Part shown: piece after piece, positions 1 to 8,061 of the stretch
How positions within the stretch are numbered: the first letter of the stretch is position 1
How the letters are laid out: every line of letters starts with the position of its first letter
Origin: a virus
Virus record (IMG/VR): IMGVR_UViG_3300030101_000247
Coordinates: 1 to 37,822 of that record
Direction: 5' to 3' (one strand)
DNA length: 37,822 bases
Made by a program: the position numbers and the translations under genes
The notes under the pieces: generated by a model
The model's input: only the letters and a program-made list of their open reading frames with translations
Told to the model about the DNA's origin: nothing
Database searches by the model: none

Positions 1-1
1 G

Positions 2-139
2 ACTTCGTTATATTATTCCCTCCAAGTCATGGGCGATGTACAAGATAAGTCTGATGCTTACGCAGCGTTGGGTGATACTGACGTCGAAGATTACTTGGCA
101 GGAATACTCGAACCCACATCATGCGACTGCCAACAATGA
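2..139 (+). CDS. nrdA: Ribonucleotide reductase class I alpha subunit, C-terminal fragment (5' end outside window)
   Basis: The frame is open from the window edge to a TGA at 137-139 and encodes 45 residues. It begins TSLYYSLQVMGD, which resembles the conserved T-x-YY segment near the end of class I reductase large subunits, and ends in SCDCQQ. Such subunits carry a C-terminal cysteine pair that shuttles electrons from thioredoxin or glutaredoxin; here the pair is C-x-C rather than the usual C-x4-C. The stop overlaps the start of the next gene (ATGA), which looks like a small subunit, so the two probably form an nrdAB operon supplying dNTPs for phage replication. The call rests on a short tail plus context. 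Confidence 0.7.
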   Translation, partial: TSLYYSLQVMGDVQDKSDAYAALGDTDVEDYLAGILEPTSCDCQQ

Positions 140-852
140 ACCCCTACGAAAAATTATTATCAAGAAAAAGAACATGGACACCAGTTGTCCCCACAAAAGG
201 CGAGGTAAAATACGGTGCTGAAGAAACCATCAAACGTGCTCTCGCAATACGTCATATGGAGCTACCAGTTGGAGAATTTATTTCTCAAGGCTTGGAGAAG
301 GAGGTTCCGCATTCAGCGAGGACACTTCTTCACTCAAACGTTAAAGACGAGATTAAACATGATCTCGCTTTGGGCTACATTGTTGACGCCCACGGTGCCG
401 ACCCTCAATCAGAACTGGAGGCGATAAGATTACGTGACGCTTGGATTGCACATCCTGACCATACTATCACAAAAGCTCTCGTTGCAGAGCGAGCTATATT
501 TTTTGTTCTACTGCCTTTCTTTAGGTTTAATGGTGATGCTGCTCTCAGAACAGTATCAGCTGATATATCCCGAGATGAACAGGTCCACGTGGCAACGAAC
601 AGCTTGGTTTGCCGTGAGCTCGGTCTTAATCCTTCTCCTAGTTTGGATAAACTTCGGAAGGCAACTATTAACTGGATAGTACAACCACTAGGTATAAATA
701 CTACTGATAAATATTTAGACAAAAAATTTTGGCTGGATGCGAGCGATCAGTTAATGTATCAAGGGAAAGCTCCACAGTTTTCCGACACAAGAGCAGCTCG
801 TGTTCCAGCATTCTTTGAACATGCAAACACCAACCTCCCACAATATGCTTGA
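136..852 (+). CDS. nrdB: Short ribonucleotide reductase class I beta subunit, apparently lacking the radical tyrosine
   Basis: The 238-aa protein starts at the ATG that overlaps the nrdA stop (an upstream in-frame ATG at 121 would lie inside nrdA). It has the ferritin-like di-metal motifs of the small subunit: E72-x-x-H75 (KDEIKHD), E119 (LVAERAIFF) and E148-x-x-H151 (SRDEQVHV); E42 may be the first acidic ligand. In typical class Ia proteins the radical tyrosine lies four residues after the first metal histidine. Here that position is L79, and the nearest tyrosine is Y81. The protein is also much shorter than the usual 320-375 residues. It may use a tyrosine-independent metal or modified-residue radical. 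Family assignment is fairly secure from motifs and its position behind nrdA. Confidence 0.8.
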   Translation: MNPYEKLLSRKRTWTPVVPTKGEVKYGAEETIKRALAIRHMELPVGEFISQGLEKEVPHSARTLLHSNVKDEIKHDLALGYIVDAHGADPQSELEAIRLRDAWIAHPDHTITKALVAERAIFFVLLPFFRFNGDAALRTVSADISRDEQVHVATNSLVCRELGLNPSPSLDKLRKATINWIVQPLGINTTDKYLDKKFWLDASDQLMYQGKAPQFSDTRAARVPAFFEHANTNLPQYA

Positions 853-1018
853 GGCTATCATCGGCCCAACCATAAGCTCTATAGAAGTAGAGCTAGACGA
901 AATGTTCCCACCCCTAAATCCACATCCAAAGCAGACCATCAGCGAAGTTATGTACCTAGCTGGTCAACGCTCGGTGGTTGAGTGGTACAAGAAACGAGTC
1001 AGTAAAGATGAAGGTTGA
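845..1018 (+). CDS. Small conserved cyanophage-type protein, unknown function
   Basis: This 57-aa protein starts at an ATG overlapping the end of nrdB by 8 bases and itself overlaps the next gene. It contains MFPPLNPHP followed by EVMYLAGQRSVVEWYKKR. I recall small cyanophage proteins with a similar FPP-x-NP plus YxxGQRSVV arrangement, but I know no function. No membrane segment or metal motif is visible. An earlier ATG at 800 in the same frame would overlap nrdB more and is less likely. The overlapping junctions on both sides suggest translation coupled to nrdB. Confidence 0.65.
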   Translation: MLEAIIGPTISSIEVELDEMFPPLNPHPKQTISEVMYLAGQRSVVEWYKKRVSKDEG

Positions 1019-1436
1019 GCACGTACACCCAGCCAACCTACCAGCTGTATGGCATCAGGTAAAACCTATTGTTGATACAGCACTGACACATAATGTAGGT
1101 GAAGTAGTAGGGTCAGACTTCGTAGAGCCATTGATGACAGGAGAGAAAGATCTCTATGTTTCAGTCAATGACAACTATGAACTGACCGGTGCTCTTATCA
1201 CTACAATTAATATACATCCACAAAAGAAAGAATTGTTTGTAGATGTATGGGCTACCATTACTGGGTATGCTGATGACGAGTGTTACAAAACTTTTGAAGA
1301 AGCTTTGTTAATACTAGCTGACACCGAAGGGTGTAATTATATATCGGCATATTGCCGCAAGGGTCTATCAAGACCTTTATCTAAAAAATTAGGATGGGAA
1401 GAATCCTATTCTGTTATGACAAAACATTTACAATGA
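1008..1436 (+). CDS. GNAT-like acetyltransferase-fold protein
   Basis: The 142-aa protein starts at ATG 1008, which overlaps the stop of the preceding gene; an in-frame ATG at 978 lies deeper inside that gene. Its pattern suits a small GNAT fold: an N-terminal helix (PAVWHQVKPIVDTAL), a strand with GALITTINI in the middle, then a helix and an end of the form LSRPLSKKLGWEESYSVMTK, as in GNAT domains whose last strands follow a 'lGW..' segment. Proteins of this type often sit just before the structural genes in podoviruses. The acetyl-CoA loop is not clearly seen, so it may be a non-catalytic relative. The following gene begins after GAGGTAA. Confidence 0.5.
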   Translation: MKVEHVHPANLPAVWHQVKPIVDTALTHNVGEVVGSDFVEPLMTGEKDLYVSVNDNYELTGALITTINIHPQKKELFVDVWATITGYADDECYKTFEEALLILADTEGCNYISAYCRKGLSRPLSKKLGWEESYSVMTKHLQ

Positions 1437-1445
1437 GGTAATACT

Positions 1446-3491
1446 ATGGGCGGCGGAGGCGGCAGCAAAGGCGGCAGCAAAGGCGGCGGCGGCAACAGAG
1501 CAAACAAAAGAAAACTAAGTGGCAAAGAAAGAGCTCAAGCTGCGGCTAAGAAGAACATCAAAAACTATGGTGGTACAGCGAAAGCTGCTGCTGCTAACAG
1601 AGCTAGCAGTAGAAACAGATTTAGTCAGAACAAATTAACAAATTTATATACTGGATCATCGGACGCCAGTGCGTTTACTGGTCCGGGTCTTAACATAAGT
1701 GGTGTTGATTCAAGTAAGTTCAGCTCCTCTAGAGTAAAGACACGATACAGTAACAAAGATTACTTAACTGCAACACCATACAAGGAAGCTTTTAAACGTA
1801 CATTTTTTGGTGATGGACTACAGGGTAACAGATTTAATCCAGTAGATAGAGCAGCTGCATTAGGTGCAGGGTATACAGACTCAGTTATAGGACTAGCAAA
1901 CTTTGCTAAGAACAGGTTAGTACCATTCGGAAAACTAGCTCCTAATATACCTACGTTACCTAAGTTTCAAGATGCAAACTTACAAGGACTTAGAAACTTT
2001 GGATCAGTAGCTATACCCGGGCTACAAACATTCGGTGCAGCTCAGAGATTATCTAAGGTCGGATTAGGTCAAGAGATAAGCCAAATGAAATTACCTAATA
2101 CAGGAAAGTATGCTTTCTCTAATGCTCCGGGCGCGTTTAGACCTAAACTTACAAAGACTGGTATAGAAGGAGTGAGCCCTGCGACTATATTTTCAGCATT
2201 TACACCTAAGATGCTTGCAACAGGTCCAACAGCTGGAGGATCAGCAGCTATACTTGGTACAGCAACAGGGCTACAGGGTGGTAAAGCGTTACAGGCTGGT
2301 GGATTAAATACAGGTGAGTCTAGTGAGGATACCGGACCATCAACCCGTGATGTATTTAGCCCTAATTCTAAACTTAGATTAGCTAGAACAATTACTCCAC
2401 GTACAGCCAGAGATAAAAATATAGATTATAATATACCCGGCATAGCTAAAGATGCAGTGCTCGGTACACTTGATGCAGCTACACTTAACAAGTTTGACTT
2501 TGATAATCTAGGCCGACCCGGTGAGGATAAAACATTTACAGATAAGTTTAATACGTTTAAAGAAAGTCCATTACAGCAAGCAGTATTCTCAGCACAGACT
2601 GGACTAGACGCTAAACGTGTAATGAATGAAGGCGAGTCAGCAGCTAAAGAAATTTATAATAACTATATTAGTAAGATAGATACCGAGACAGCTCAAACAG
2701 CACGGCGACCTATCGCTGAGTTGTTTAGAGATACAGCCGGTGAAAATCAAACTGATGCTACAGCTATGGTTGGTAGAGCTATCAATGCATATAGTCAAGA
2801 TGCTGAAAACTTTAGCGACGCTCCTAACGCTCTTACAAAAAATTTAGGACGCTTTGGTATTCCACAACTTAGTGATGAAAACGTACAAGATCTACGACAT
2901 ACATTTGACAAAAGTGTAACTGAAGATACTGGCGTAGCCGGTAAGAGCTTAACAAACATTCCATACAGTCAGGCTCTTGGTCTTGCTAACAGGATAACTG
3001 CTGGTAAAGTTAAAGATGGTGTAGTTGAAAGCATGGATCAACTAGGGCTAAGAAATATTCCTAGTCTTAATGATGCAGTTGCTGTTGGTCAGCAGTTTAC
3101 AGACAATCTAGGTGATCCAGATTCAACAACCGCCAAACGTATGGGTGAGCTAGACAATTTATATAAACAGTTCGGACCGGGTGGAGGACAAGCTCCTACA
3201 ACCAAGTCAATCCTTAGAAATTTAGGAACAAAAGGAAGCGGAAGTAAACGGTCAGGACTACAATCACCGACTGGTAGACAAAGACCAGCCGAGGTACCAT
3301 TGATAGAACCTATACCTGTAGCTCCACAAACAGCTGACCCTAATTTAAAAAGTATAACACAAGAAGCATATCAAAAAAGGTTAGCTCAACTTAAACAGCT
3401 AACACCACTCCCACCTGTAATACAACAAACTCGAAGACCAGTTCCTCAATTTAATTTTAGAACTGCATTCAACAGAAATTATTTTGCATAA
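1446..3491 (+). CDS. Glycine-rich 681-aa protein, probable virion component, unknown function
   Basis: The start ATG follows a plausible ribosome site (GAGGTAA, 1436-1442). The first 16 residues are almost entirely Gly, Ser and Lys, with a near-tandem GGC-GGC-AGC-AAA codon repeat, then a basic alanine-rich stretch to about residue 60. The middle is rich in Ala, Gly, Thr and short hydrophobic helices, with no transmembrane domain. The last 60 residues are proline-rich and end in arginines and aromatics. Size, composition and position between nrdB and the portal gene suggest a structural or ejected protein. I do not recognise a family. Four bases separate it from portal, so they are probably co-transcribed. 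Confidence 0.75.
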   Translation: MGGGGGSKGGSKGGGGNRANKRKLSGKERAQAAAKKNIKNYGGTAKAAAANRASSRNRFSQNKLTNLYTGSSDASAFTGPGLNISGVDSSKFSSSRVKTRYSNKDYLTATPYKEAFKRTFFGDGLQGNRFNPVDRAAALGAGYTDSVIGLANFAKNRLVPFGKLAPNIPTLPKFQDANLQGLRNFGSVAIPGLQTFGAAQRLSKVGLGQEISQMKLPNTGKYAFSNAPGAFRPKLTKTGIEGVSPATIFSAFTPKMLATGPTAGGSAAILGTATGLQGGKALQAGGLNTGESSEDTGPSTRDVFSPNSKLRLARTITPRTARDKNIDYNIPGIAKDAVLGTLDAATLNKFDFDNLGRPGEDKTFTDKFNTFKESPLQQAVFSAQTGLDAKRVMNEGESAAKEIYNNYISKIDTETAQTARRPIAELFRDTAGENQTDATAMVGRAINAYSQDAENFSDAPNALTKNLGRFGIPQLSDENVQDLRHTFDKSVTEDTGVAGKSLTNIPYSQALGLANRITAGKVKDGVVESMDQLGLRNIPSLNDAVAVGQQFTDNLGDPDSTTAKRMGELDNLYKQFGPGGGQAPTTKSILRNLGTKGSGSKRSGLQSPTGRQRPAEVPLIEPIPVAPQTADPNLKSITQEAYQKRLAQLKQLTPLPPVIQQTRRPVPQFNFRTAFNRNYFA

Positions 3492-3494
3492 ACA

Positions 3495-5063
3495 ATGACA
3501 TCAAAATCTAGGTATGATAGTTTATCCAGTGATCGTTCCCAGTTTTTGACCGAAGCAGAAGACGCGACTAAACTTACATTACCATATCTCATCAGAGGAC
3601 ACGAAGATACCTCTATGGGTATGAAACAACTGAAGACACCTTGGCAGTCTGTAGGGGCTAAAGGAGTTGTAGCGTTAGCATCAAAGCTATCACTATCACT
3701 CGTGCCTCCACAGACCAGCTTCTTTAAGCTGCAGCTAGATGAGTCTCAGCTAGGAGAACAGTTTGGTCCGGAAGTAAAATCAGAACTTGACTTATCGTTT
3801 GCAAAGATAGAGCGTACAATCCTTGACGCTATCGCTGCATCAGATGATCGTGTAGTAATACACCAAGCATTACAACATCTAGTTGTAGGTGGTAATGCTC
3901 TTATCTTCATGGGTAAGGATGGGCTGAAGTTATATCCTCTTAATCGCTACGTGATAGAACGAGATGGCAACGGCGACGTGATTGAAATTATCACAAAAGA
4001 AAGAATCAATAAAGATCTGATTCCTAACTACGAACAGATCGCACCAGAGATGAGTTACAACGATGACGAAGACATAGGCAAGAACGAATGTGATGTCTAC
4101 ACACACGTCAAGCGTGACAACAATAGATTTATCTGGTATCAAGAAGTACATGGTAAGGCACTACCCGGCTCGAATGGTAAGGCACCTGTTGACAGTACAC
4201 CATGGCTACCTCTACGTTTTAACACAGTAGATGGTGAAGCATATGGTAGAGGTAGAGTAGGACAGTTTATCGGAGATCTTAAGTCTCTCGAAGCATTGTC
4301 TCAGGCTATCGTAGAAGGCTCTGCAGCAGCTGCTAAAGTTGTGTTTACTGTATCACCCTCAGCTACTACTAAACCACAGACGCTGGCGGCTGCAGGCAAC
4401 GGAGCGATTGTGCAAGGCAGACCAGACGACATAGGTGTAATACAAGTTGGGAAGACGGCTGACTTTGCTACGGCATTGCAGCACATGCAGACACTCGAGA
4501 GAAGGTTGAACGAAGCGTTCCTGATCCTGTCAGTTCGGCAGTCAGAACGTACAACAGCTGAAGAGGTACGTATGACACAGATGGAACTCGAACAACAATT
4601 GGGTGGACTCTTTGGGCTCCTGACTGTAGAGTTCCTCGTACCTTATCTCAACAGAAAACTTAGTATCTTTCAGAAGCGTGGTGACATACCACGTATACCA
4701 AAGGGTATTGTTAAGCCTATCATTGTAGCTGGTATCAACTCACTAGGCAGAGGTCAAGATGCACAAGCATTAGGAGCTTTCCTACAAACCATTGCACAAA
4801 CAATGGGACCAGATGCAATAGGTACATACATAAATGCAGAAGAAGTTATCAAGCGTCTAGCAGCTTCACAAGGTATTGATGTATTGAATCTAGTTAGATC
4901 AATGGAAGAGGTACAGCAAGAAAGACAACAAGTACAGCAAGAACAAACAGACGCAACACTACAGGAAAGAATACCTGATATAATGAAGACACCTTTAATG
5001 GACCCAACTAAGAATCCGGAACTATTACAAGGCGGACAACCACAGCAAGCACCACCACAATAA
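3495..5063 (+). CDS. Portal protein (head-tail connector), T7 gp8-like
   Basis: The 522-aa length matches podovirus portal proteins (T7 gp8 is 536 aa). The portal ring sits at one capsid vertex, through which DNA is packaged and ejected and where the tail attaches. The N-terminus (SRYDSLSSDRSQFLTEAEDA, then LPYLI, TPWQSVGAKGVVALASKL and LSLVPP) is typical of the T7-like group. The middle has the TTAEEVRMTQMELEQQLG segment seen before the long helix of these proteins, and the C-terminus is a glutamine-rich coiled tail (EEVQQERQQVQQEQ). The next gene, the scaffold, starts two bases after the stop. Confidence 0.93.
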   Translation: MTSKSRYDSLSSDRSQFLTEAEDATKLTLPYLIRGHEDTSMGMKQLKTPWQSVGAKGVVALASKLSLSLVPPQTSFFKLQLDESQLGEQFGPEVKSELDLSFAKIERTILDAIAASDDRVVIHQALQHLVVGGNALIFMGKDGLKLYPLNRYVIERDGNGDVIEIITKERINKDLIPNYEQIAPEMSYNDDEDIGKNECDVYTHVKRDNNRFIWYQEVHGKALPGSNGKAPVDSTPWLPLRFNTVDGEAYGRGRVGQFIGDLKSLEALSQAIVEGSAAAAKVVFTVSPSATTKPQTLAAAGNGAIVQGRPDDIGVIQVGKTADFATALQHMQTLERRLNEAFLILSVRQSERTTAEEVRMTQMELEQQLGGLFGLLTVEFLVPYLNRKLSIFQKRGDIPRIPKGIVKPIIVAGINSLGRGQDAQALGAFLQTIAQTMGPDAIGTYINAEEVIKRLAASQGIDVLNLVRSMEEVQQERQQVQQEQTDATLQERIPDIMKTPLMDPTKNPELLQGGQPQQAPPQ

Positions 5064-5064
5064 C

Positions 5065-5847
5065 ATGGCAGAAACATTAACAATGGAAAACCAGCCAGAG
5101 GTTACTTCTATCGACAACCTATCTGCAGAGGAGCAAGACTCTCTGAAGGTAGGAGAACAGATGGAAGAAGCACAAGAGCAACTTCTAGCTGGTAAATATA
5201 AGAACGCACAAGAGTTAGAGAAAGGATACCTTGAGCTACAAAAGAAATTAAATACAGATGAGCCTGAAGCACAGGCAGCAGAACCTGAAGCAGAACCAGA
5301 AGAGCAAGGTGAAGCGGAGCCTAATATACTAGATGCATTGTGGAGTCAGGCTACCTCCGAAGACGGTAAGTACGAAGGAGAAACTATAACTGCACTGAAC
5401 AAGATGACTCCTGTTGAGTTAGCACAGATGCACCTAGAATATAGAAACTCTGTAGAAGGCCAACAGCCACAAAACAAAGACTTTAGCGAAGCAGATGTCA
5501 CACAGTTAAAAGGTATTGTAGGTGGAGAAGAGAACTATTCTAATATGATTGACTGGGCACAGAAATCTCTAAACAAAGAAGAGGTAGATATGTTTGATCA
5601 AGTCATGCAAAGAGGTGATCCCTTGTCAGCATTCTTTGCAGTAAGAGCATTAGCTTTTGCTTACAACGATGCAGTTGGTTATGACGGTAACGTAGTACAA
5701 GGCAAGGCACCTAAACAAAACACAGATCAATACCGTAGTCAAGCCGAAGTGCTTGAAGCTATGTCAGATCCTCGTTATGAAAACGATCCAGCATATCGTC
5801 AAGATGTAATGGAAAAACTACAAAGATCAACAGACGTAAACTTTTGA
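5065..5847 (+). CDS. Capsid assembly (scaffolding) protein, T7 gp9-like
   Basis: This 260-aa, strongly acidic protein lies directly after the portal gene, as T7 gene 9 does. Scaffolding proteins guide polymerisation of the capsid protein into the prohead and then leave. The N-terminal half has long runs of E, Q and A (for example PEAQAAEPEAEPEEQ) and is predicted to be mostly helix. The C-terminal part is helical and ends in basic and hydrophobic residues, where scaffolds usually touch the shell. A second ATG six codons in (MENQPEV) is possible. The call comes from composition, size and gene order. Confidence 0.85.
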   Translation: MAETLTMENQPEVTSIDNLSAEEQDSLKVGEQMEEAQEQLLAGKYKNAQELEKGYLELQKKLNTDEPEAQAAEPEAEPEEQGEAEPNILDALWSQATSEDGKYEGETITALNKMTPVELAQMHLEYRNSVEGQQPQNKDFSEADVTQLKGIVGGEENYSNMIDWAQKSLNKEEVDMFDQVMQRGDPLSAFFAVRALAFAYNDAVGYDGNVVQGKAPKQNTDQYRSQAEVLEAMSDPRYENDPAYRQDVMEKLQRSTDVNF

Positions 5848-6512
5848 CACAAACCGCTTATCCACTTATAGTTATTGATAACTTTTTTGAAGACCCTGAT
5901 GCTGTCGTAGACATAGCTAACAACACAGAGTTCTTTGCGGGAGAAGTTGGTAACTATCCGGGCCAAAGATCGAAGCCAATACAAGAAGTAGATCCAAGAT
6001 TATTTCAATGGATTGGCAAACGAGTATACACCATATTCCAGACTCAAGAACCTGAGTACTGGGAACTTCAGATAACATTCCAAAAAATAAAATCCTTTGC
6101 ACCGGACGATCAGTACAACCCTTTCAACGGTGGATGGATACATACTGATAGCAAACCTTGGTTCGGTGGTGTTATATATTTAGATAAGAATCCCGAACCA
6201 GATACAGGCACATCTATATATAAACTAAAGAGAGGGTATACTTACCAATACAGAGAAGAGTTGCACGTAAAGCAAGACTTTTATCTAGGTAAAGATATAG
6301 ATACAGAAGAATACAATCAGTGTTTTAAAGACATGACTGATATGTATGAAGAAACAGTGAAGGTACACAACGTTTACAATAGGCTTATTCTGTTTGATGG
6401 TAATGCTCATCACGGAGCACAGACCTATGGAACTAAAGAACGTTTAACCATGAATTTTTTTGGCACTGAAATGCAAGGGCCAAAGCCTCCTCTGTTACGA
6501 GGAGAATGCTAA
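5844..6512 (+). CDS. Fe(II)/2-oxoglutarate-dioxygenase-like protein (DUF6445-like)
   Basis: The 222-aa product starts at a TTG that overlaps the scaffold stop (TTGA). It begins with the YPLIVIDNFFEDPDAV pattern seen in small phage oxygenase-like proteins. The iron triad appears as H100-T-D102 (GGWIHTD) and a distal H189 or H190 (GNAHHG), with R200 (KERLTMNFFG) placed to hold 2-oxoglutarate. Such enzymes hydroxylate proteins, nucleic acids or small molecules; the substrate here is unknown. A second, different family member lies at 9527-10075. Being between scaffold and capsid genes suggests late expression. Confidence 0.65.
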   Translation: MTQTAYPLIVIDNFFEDPDAVVDIANNTEFFAGEVGNYPGQRSKPIQEVDPRLFQWIGKRVYTIFQTQEPEYWELQITFQKIKSFAPDDQYNPFNGGWIHTDSKPWFGGVIYLDKNPEPDTGTSIYKLKRGYTYQYREELHVKQDFYLGKDIDTEEYNQCFKDMTDMYEETVKVHNVYNRLILFDGNAHHGAQTYGTKERLTMNFFGTEMQGPKPPLLRGEC

Positions 6513-6536
6513 ACAAACTATTATAGGAAAACTATC

Positions 6537-6671
6537 ATGCCAATGGGAAAAGGAACTTACGGAAGTAAGAAAGGAAGGCCACCAGCAAAAGGTAAAAAGA
6601 TGAACAAAGGTTTATCTAAGTTACCAAGTGCGGTAAGAAAAAAGATACTCGGTAAGAAAGGTAAAAAATAA
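6537..6671 (+). CDS. 44-aa lysine-rich mini-protein
   Basis: The product begins MPMGKGTYGSKKGRPPAKGK and ends with a run of Lys and Gly, with about a third lysine. I recall very similar GKGTYGSK-x-GRPP mini-proteins in many marine phages; their function is not known to me. Net charge and small size suggest nucleic acid binding or packaging with the virion. The stop overlaps the next start (TAATG). It is preceded by a short gap (6513-6536) holding AGGAAA, a weak ribosome site. Confidence 0.75.
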   Translation: MPMGKGTYGSKKGRPPAKGKKMNKGLSKLPSAVRKKILGKKGKK

Positions 6672-7330
6672 TGGCTACTATTGACGACCTAGTAAATGCA
6701 CAGGCTTATCGTAGAGCAGCTATGGCAGAAGGGTTAGCAATGGGTAGAGAGATCCCTCCCGGTAAAGGAGGATCTCCCGGCCAGCCATACGAGCCTGATG
6801 AGAAGGGACCCTTTGTACCAGCACCACCACGTGATGGGCTAATGATAGCTCACCATAGAGAGCATTTTGGTGATGGCGGTGGTGACGACTTAATGAAAAA
6901 ACTTATGGCAGATCCGACGTTAAATGAGTCTGATTTCCAACGTATCTTAGGACCTGACTATAAGAAAAAAATCCAGCAGTATCAGCAGAATCAAAGTATG
7001 CTAATCTCTGGTGCTCAGGATCTAGACAGTAAAACAAATCCATTACAAGATGGCACCTTTCTAGATGAAGATGGAAACCGATACCTATGGTCTCCACGAG
7101 AACAAAAATTTTTAGACATGGGACCATATGATCCAGACGTACATGGACTACCTATACCCTTGGCTAAGAAGAATAATATGATGATAGCTTCTCACGACAA
7201 TCGACCGTTCAAGTCAGTACCAGCAACAGGACCGAGTAGTGATACCATGGCTCCTGATTGGCTGATTGATTATATGAATAGAAAAGACGAGAACCTATTT
7301 CAAATCCAAGACAGATTAAAAAGAGTCTAA
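6671..7330 (+). CDS. 219-aa protein of unknown function
   Basis: The start overlaps the stop of the upstream mini-protein (TAATG). The protein has a helical N-terminus (DDLVNAQAYRRAAMAEGL), a Pro/Gly-rich linker (PPGKGGSPGQPYEPDEKGP), and two similar motifs, GLMIAHHREHFGDGG and NMMIASHDNRPF, which may be a repeated element. The rest is hydrophilic. No signal peptide or transmembrane segment is visible, and I do not recognise the family. Its place among structural genes suggests a minor virion or assembly protein. Confidence 0.7.
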   Translation: MATIDDLVNAQAYRRAAMAEGLAMGREIPPGKGGSPGQPYEPDEKGPFVPAPPRDGLMIAHHREHFGDGGGDDLMKKLMADPTLNESDFQRILGPDYKKKIQQYQQNQSMLISGAQDLDSKTNPLQDGTFLDEDGNRYLWSPREQKFLDMGPYDPDVHGLPIPLAKKNNMMIASHDNRPFKSVPATGPSSDTMAPDWLIDYMNRKDENLFQIQDRLKRV

Positions 7331-7332
7331 CT

Positions 7333-7581
7333 ATGGCAGTCAAAAAGAAGAATGTTTCACTTAAGATCGGCAAGCATAAGAGCAGAAAAGGAGGTCTCAC
7401 GGCAGCTGGTAGGGCTAAGTATAACAGGGCTACCGGCTCTAACCTTAAAGCCCCACAGCCCGGCGGAGGCCCACGTAAAAAATCCTTCTGTGCTAGATTC
7501 AAAGGCATGAAAGGGCCGATGAAGAAACCGAACGGCAAGCCTACACGTAAGGCACTTGCCATGAGAAGATGGAAATGTTAA
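7333..7581 (+). CDS. DUF6321-like basic phage protein
   Basis: The 82-aa protein carries KGGLTAAGRAKYNRATGSNL, then KAPQPGG, KSFCARFKGMKGPM and a C-terminal KPTRKALAMRRWKC. This pattern (GLTA-AGR-KYNRATG-NLKAP and KSFCARM.GVKGPM) is a widespread marine phage family I associate with DUF6321. It is strongly basic with two conserved cysteines (one at the C-terminus). No biochemical role is known to me; DNA or RNA binding is an inference from charge. It starts two bases after the preceding stop and is part of the mini-protein run. Confidence 0.8.
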   Translation: MAVKKKNVSLKIGKHKSRKGGLTAAGRAKYNRATGSNLKAPQPGGGPRKKSFCARFKGMKGPMKKPNGKPTRKALAMRRWKC

Positions 7582-7582
7582 A

Positions 7583-7732
7583 ATGAAACTAACACCACGA
7601 CAACAAGCTACTCTTAAAAAACATGCCGAGCATCATTCTAAAAAACACATGGCAATGATGCGTAAAGATATGAGAGGTGGCATGAGCTTTACAGCGGCAC
7701 ACAAAAAAGCACAAAAAGCAGTAGGAAAATGA
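7583..7732 (+). CDS. 49-aa His/Lys/Met-rich mini-protein
   Basis: The product starts MKLTPRQQATLKKHAEHHSK and continues through KKHMAMMRKDM and a C-terminal FTAAHKKAQKAVGK. It has six histidines and six methionines in 49 residues and is very basic. Near-identical small proteins (MKLT-RQQ, KHHSKKHM, MR) are common in marine phages; the role is unknown to me. It lies one base after DUF6321-like, and its stop overlaps the next start (ATGA). Confidence 0.75.
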   Translation: MKLTPRQQATLKKHAEHHSKKHMAMMRKDMRGGMSFTAAHKKAQKAVGK

Positions 7733-7785
7733 AAAAGAAAAAATCACATTCTTGTACATGCAAACATGGAGGTAAGAAACGCTAA
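7729..7785 (+). CDS. 18-aa Cys/His/Lys peptide
   Basis: The reading frame is only 18 codons, MKKKKSHSCTCKHGGKKR. It overlaps the preceding gene by ATGA and the next gene by TAATG, so the tight chain of stop/start overlaps supports real translation. The H-x-C-x-C-x-H core could bind a metal ion, and the lysine ends could bind nucleic acid; both are inferences. It is far below normal gene-calling limits. Confidence 0.5.
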   Translation: MKKKKSHSCTCKHGGKKR

Positions 7786-7835
7786 TGCCTAAGAAGAAAA
7801 AGAAAGGAACTAAACCTACAACCAAGAGATACTAA
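7785..7835 (+). CDS. 16-aa lysine-rich peptide
   Basis: This frame encodes MPKKKKKGTKPTTKRY and is joined by TAATG overlaps at both ends, so no nucleotide between 7583 and 7999 is left uncoded except by overlap. Its existence is inferred mainly from that tiling. Nothing about function can be said beyond strong positive charge. Confidence 0.45.
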   Translation: MPKKKKKGTKPTTKRY

Positions 7836-7999
7836 TGGCTGCTAAACGAGGACTATACGCTAACATACATGCAAAGCGTAAGCGTATCAAAGCCGGCTCT
7901 GGTGAGAAGATGCGGAAGGTGGGAGCTAAAGGTGCTCCTACTGCAGCTAACTTTAAACGTGCTGCAAAGACAGCTAAGGGTAGAAAGAAGAAGAAGTAA
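7835..7999 (+). CDS. 54-aa basic mini-protein (GLYANIHAKRKRI family)
   Basis: The sequence starts MAAKRGLYANIHAKRKRI and includes KAGSGEKMRKVGAKGAPTA, a signature I recognise from small proteins in many marine phages. It ends in KGRKKKK. The function is unknown to me. The TAATG start overlap places it in the coupled run. After its TAA, the +1 frame stays open for 28 more codons (see the finding at 7994-8084), so a longer frameshifted product is possible. Confidence 0.78.
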   Translation: MAAKRGLYANIHAKRKRIKAGSGEKMRKVGAKGAPTAANFKRAAKTAKGRKKKK

Positions 8000-8061
8000 T
8001 CGTGCCGCCGGCCCGAATCGTATCGTACCCGGCATACGTACTTACTACCCAAAACGAACTA

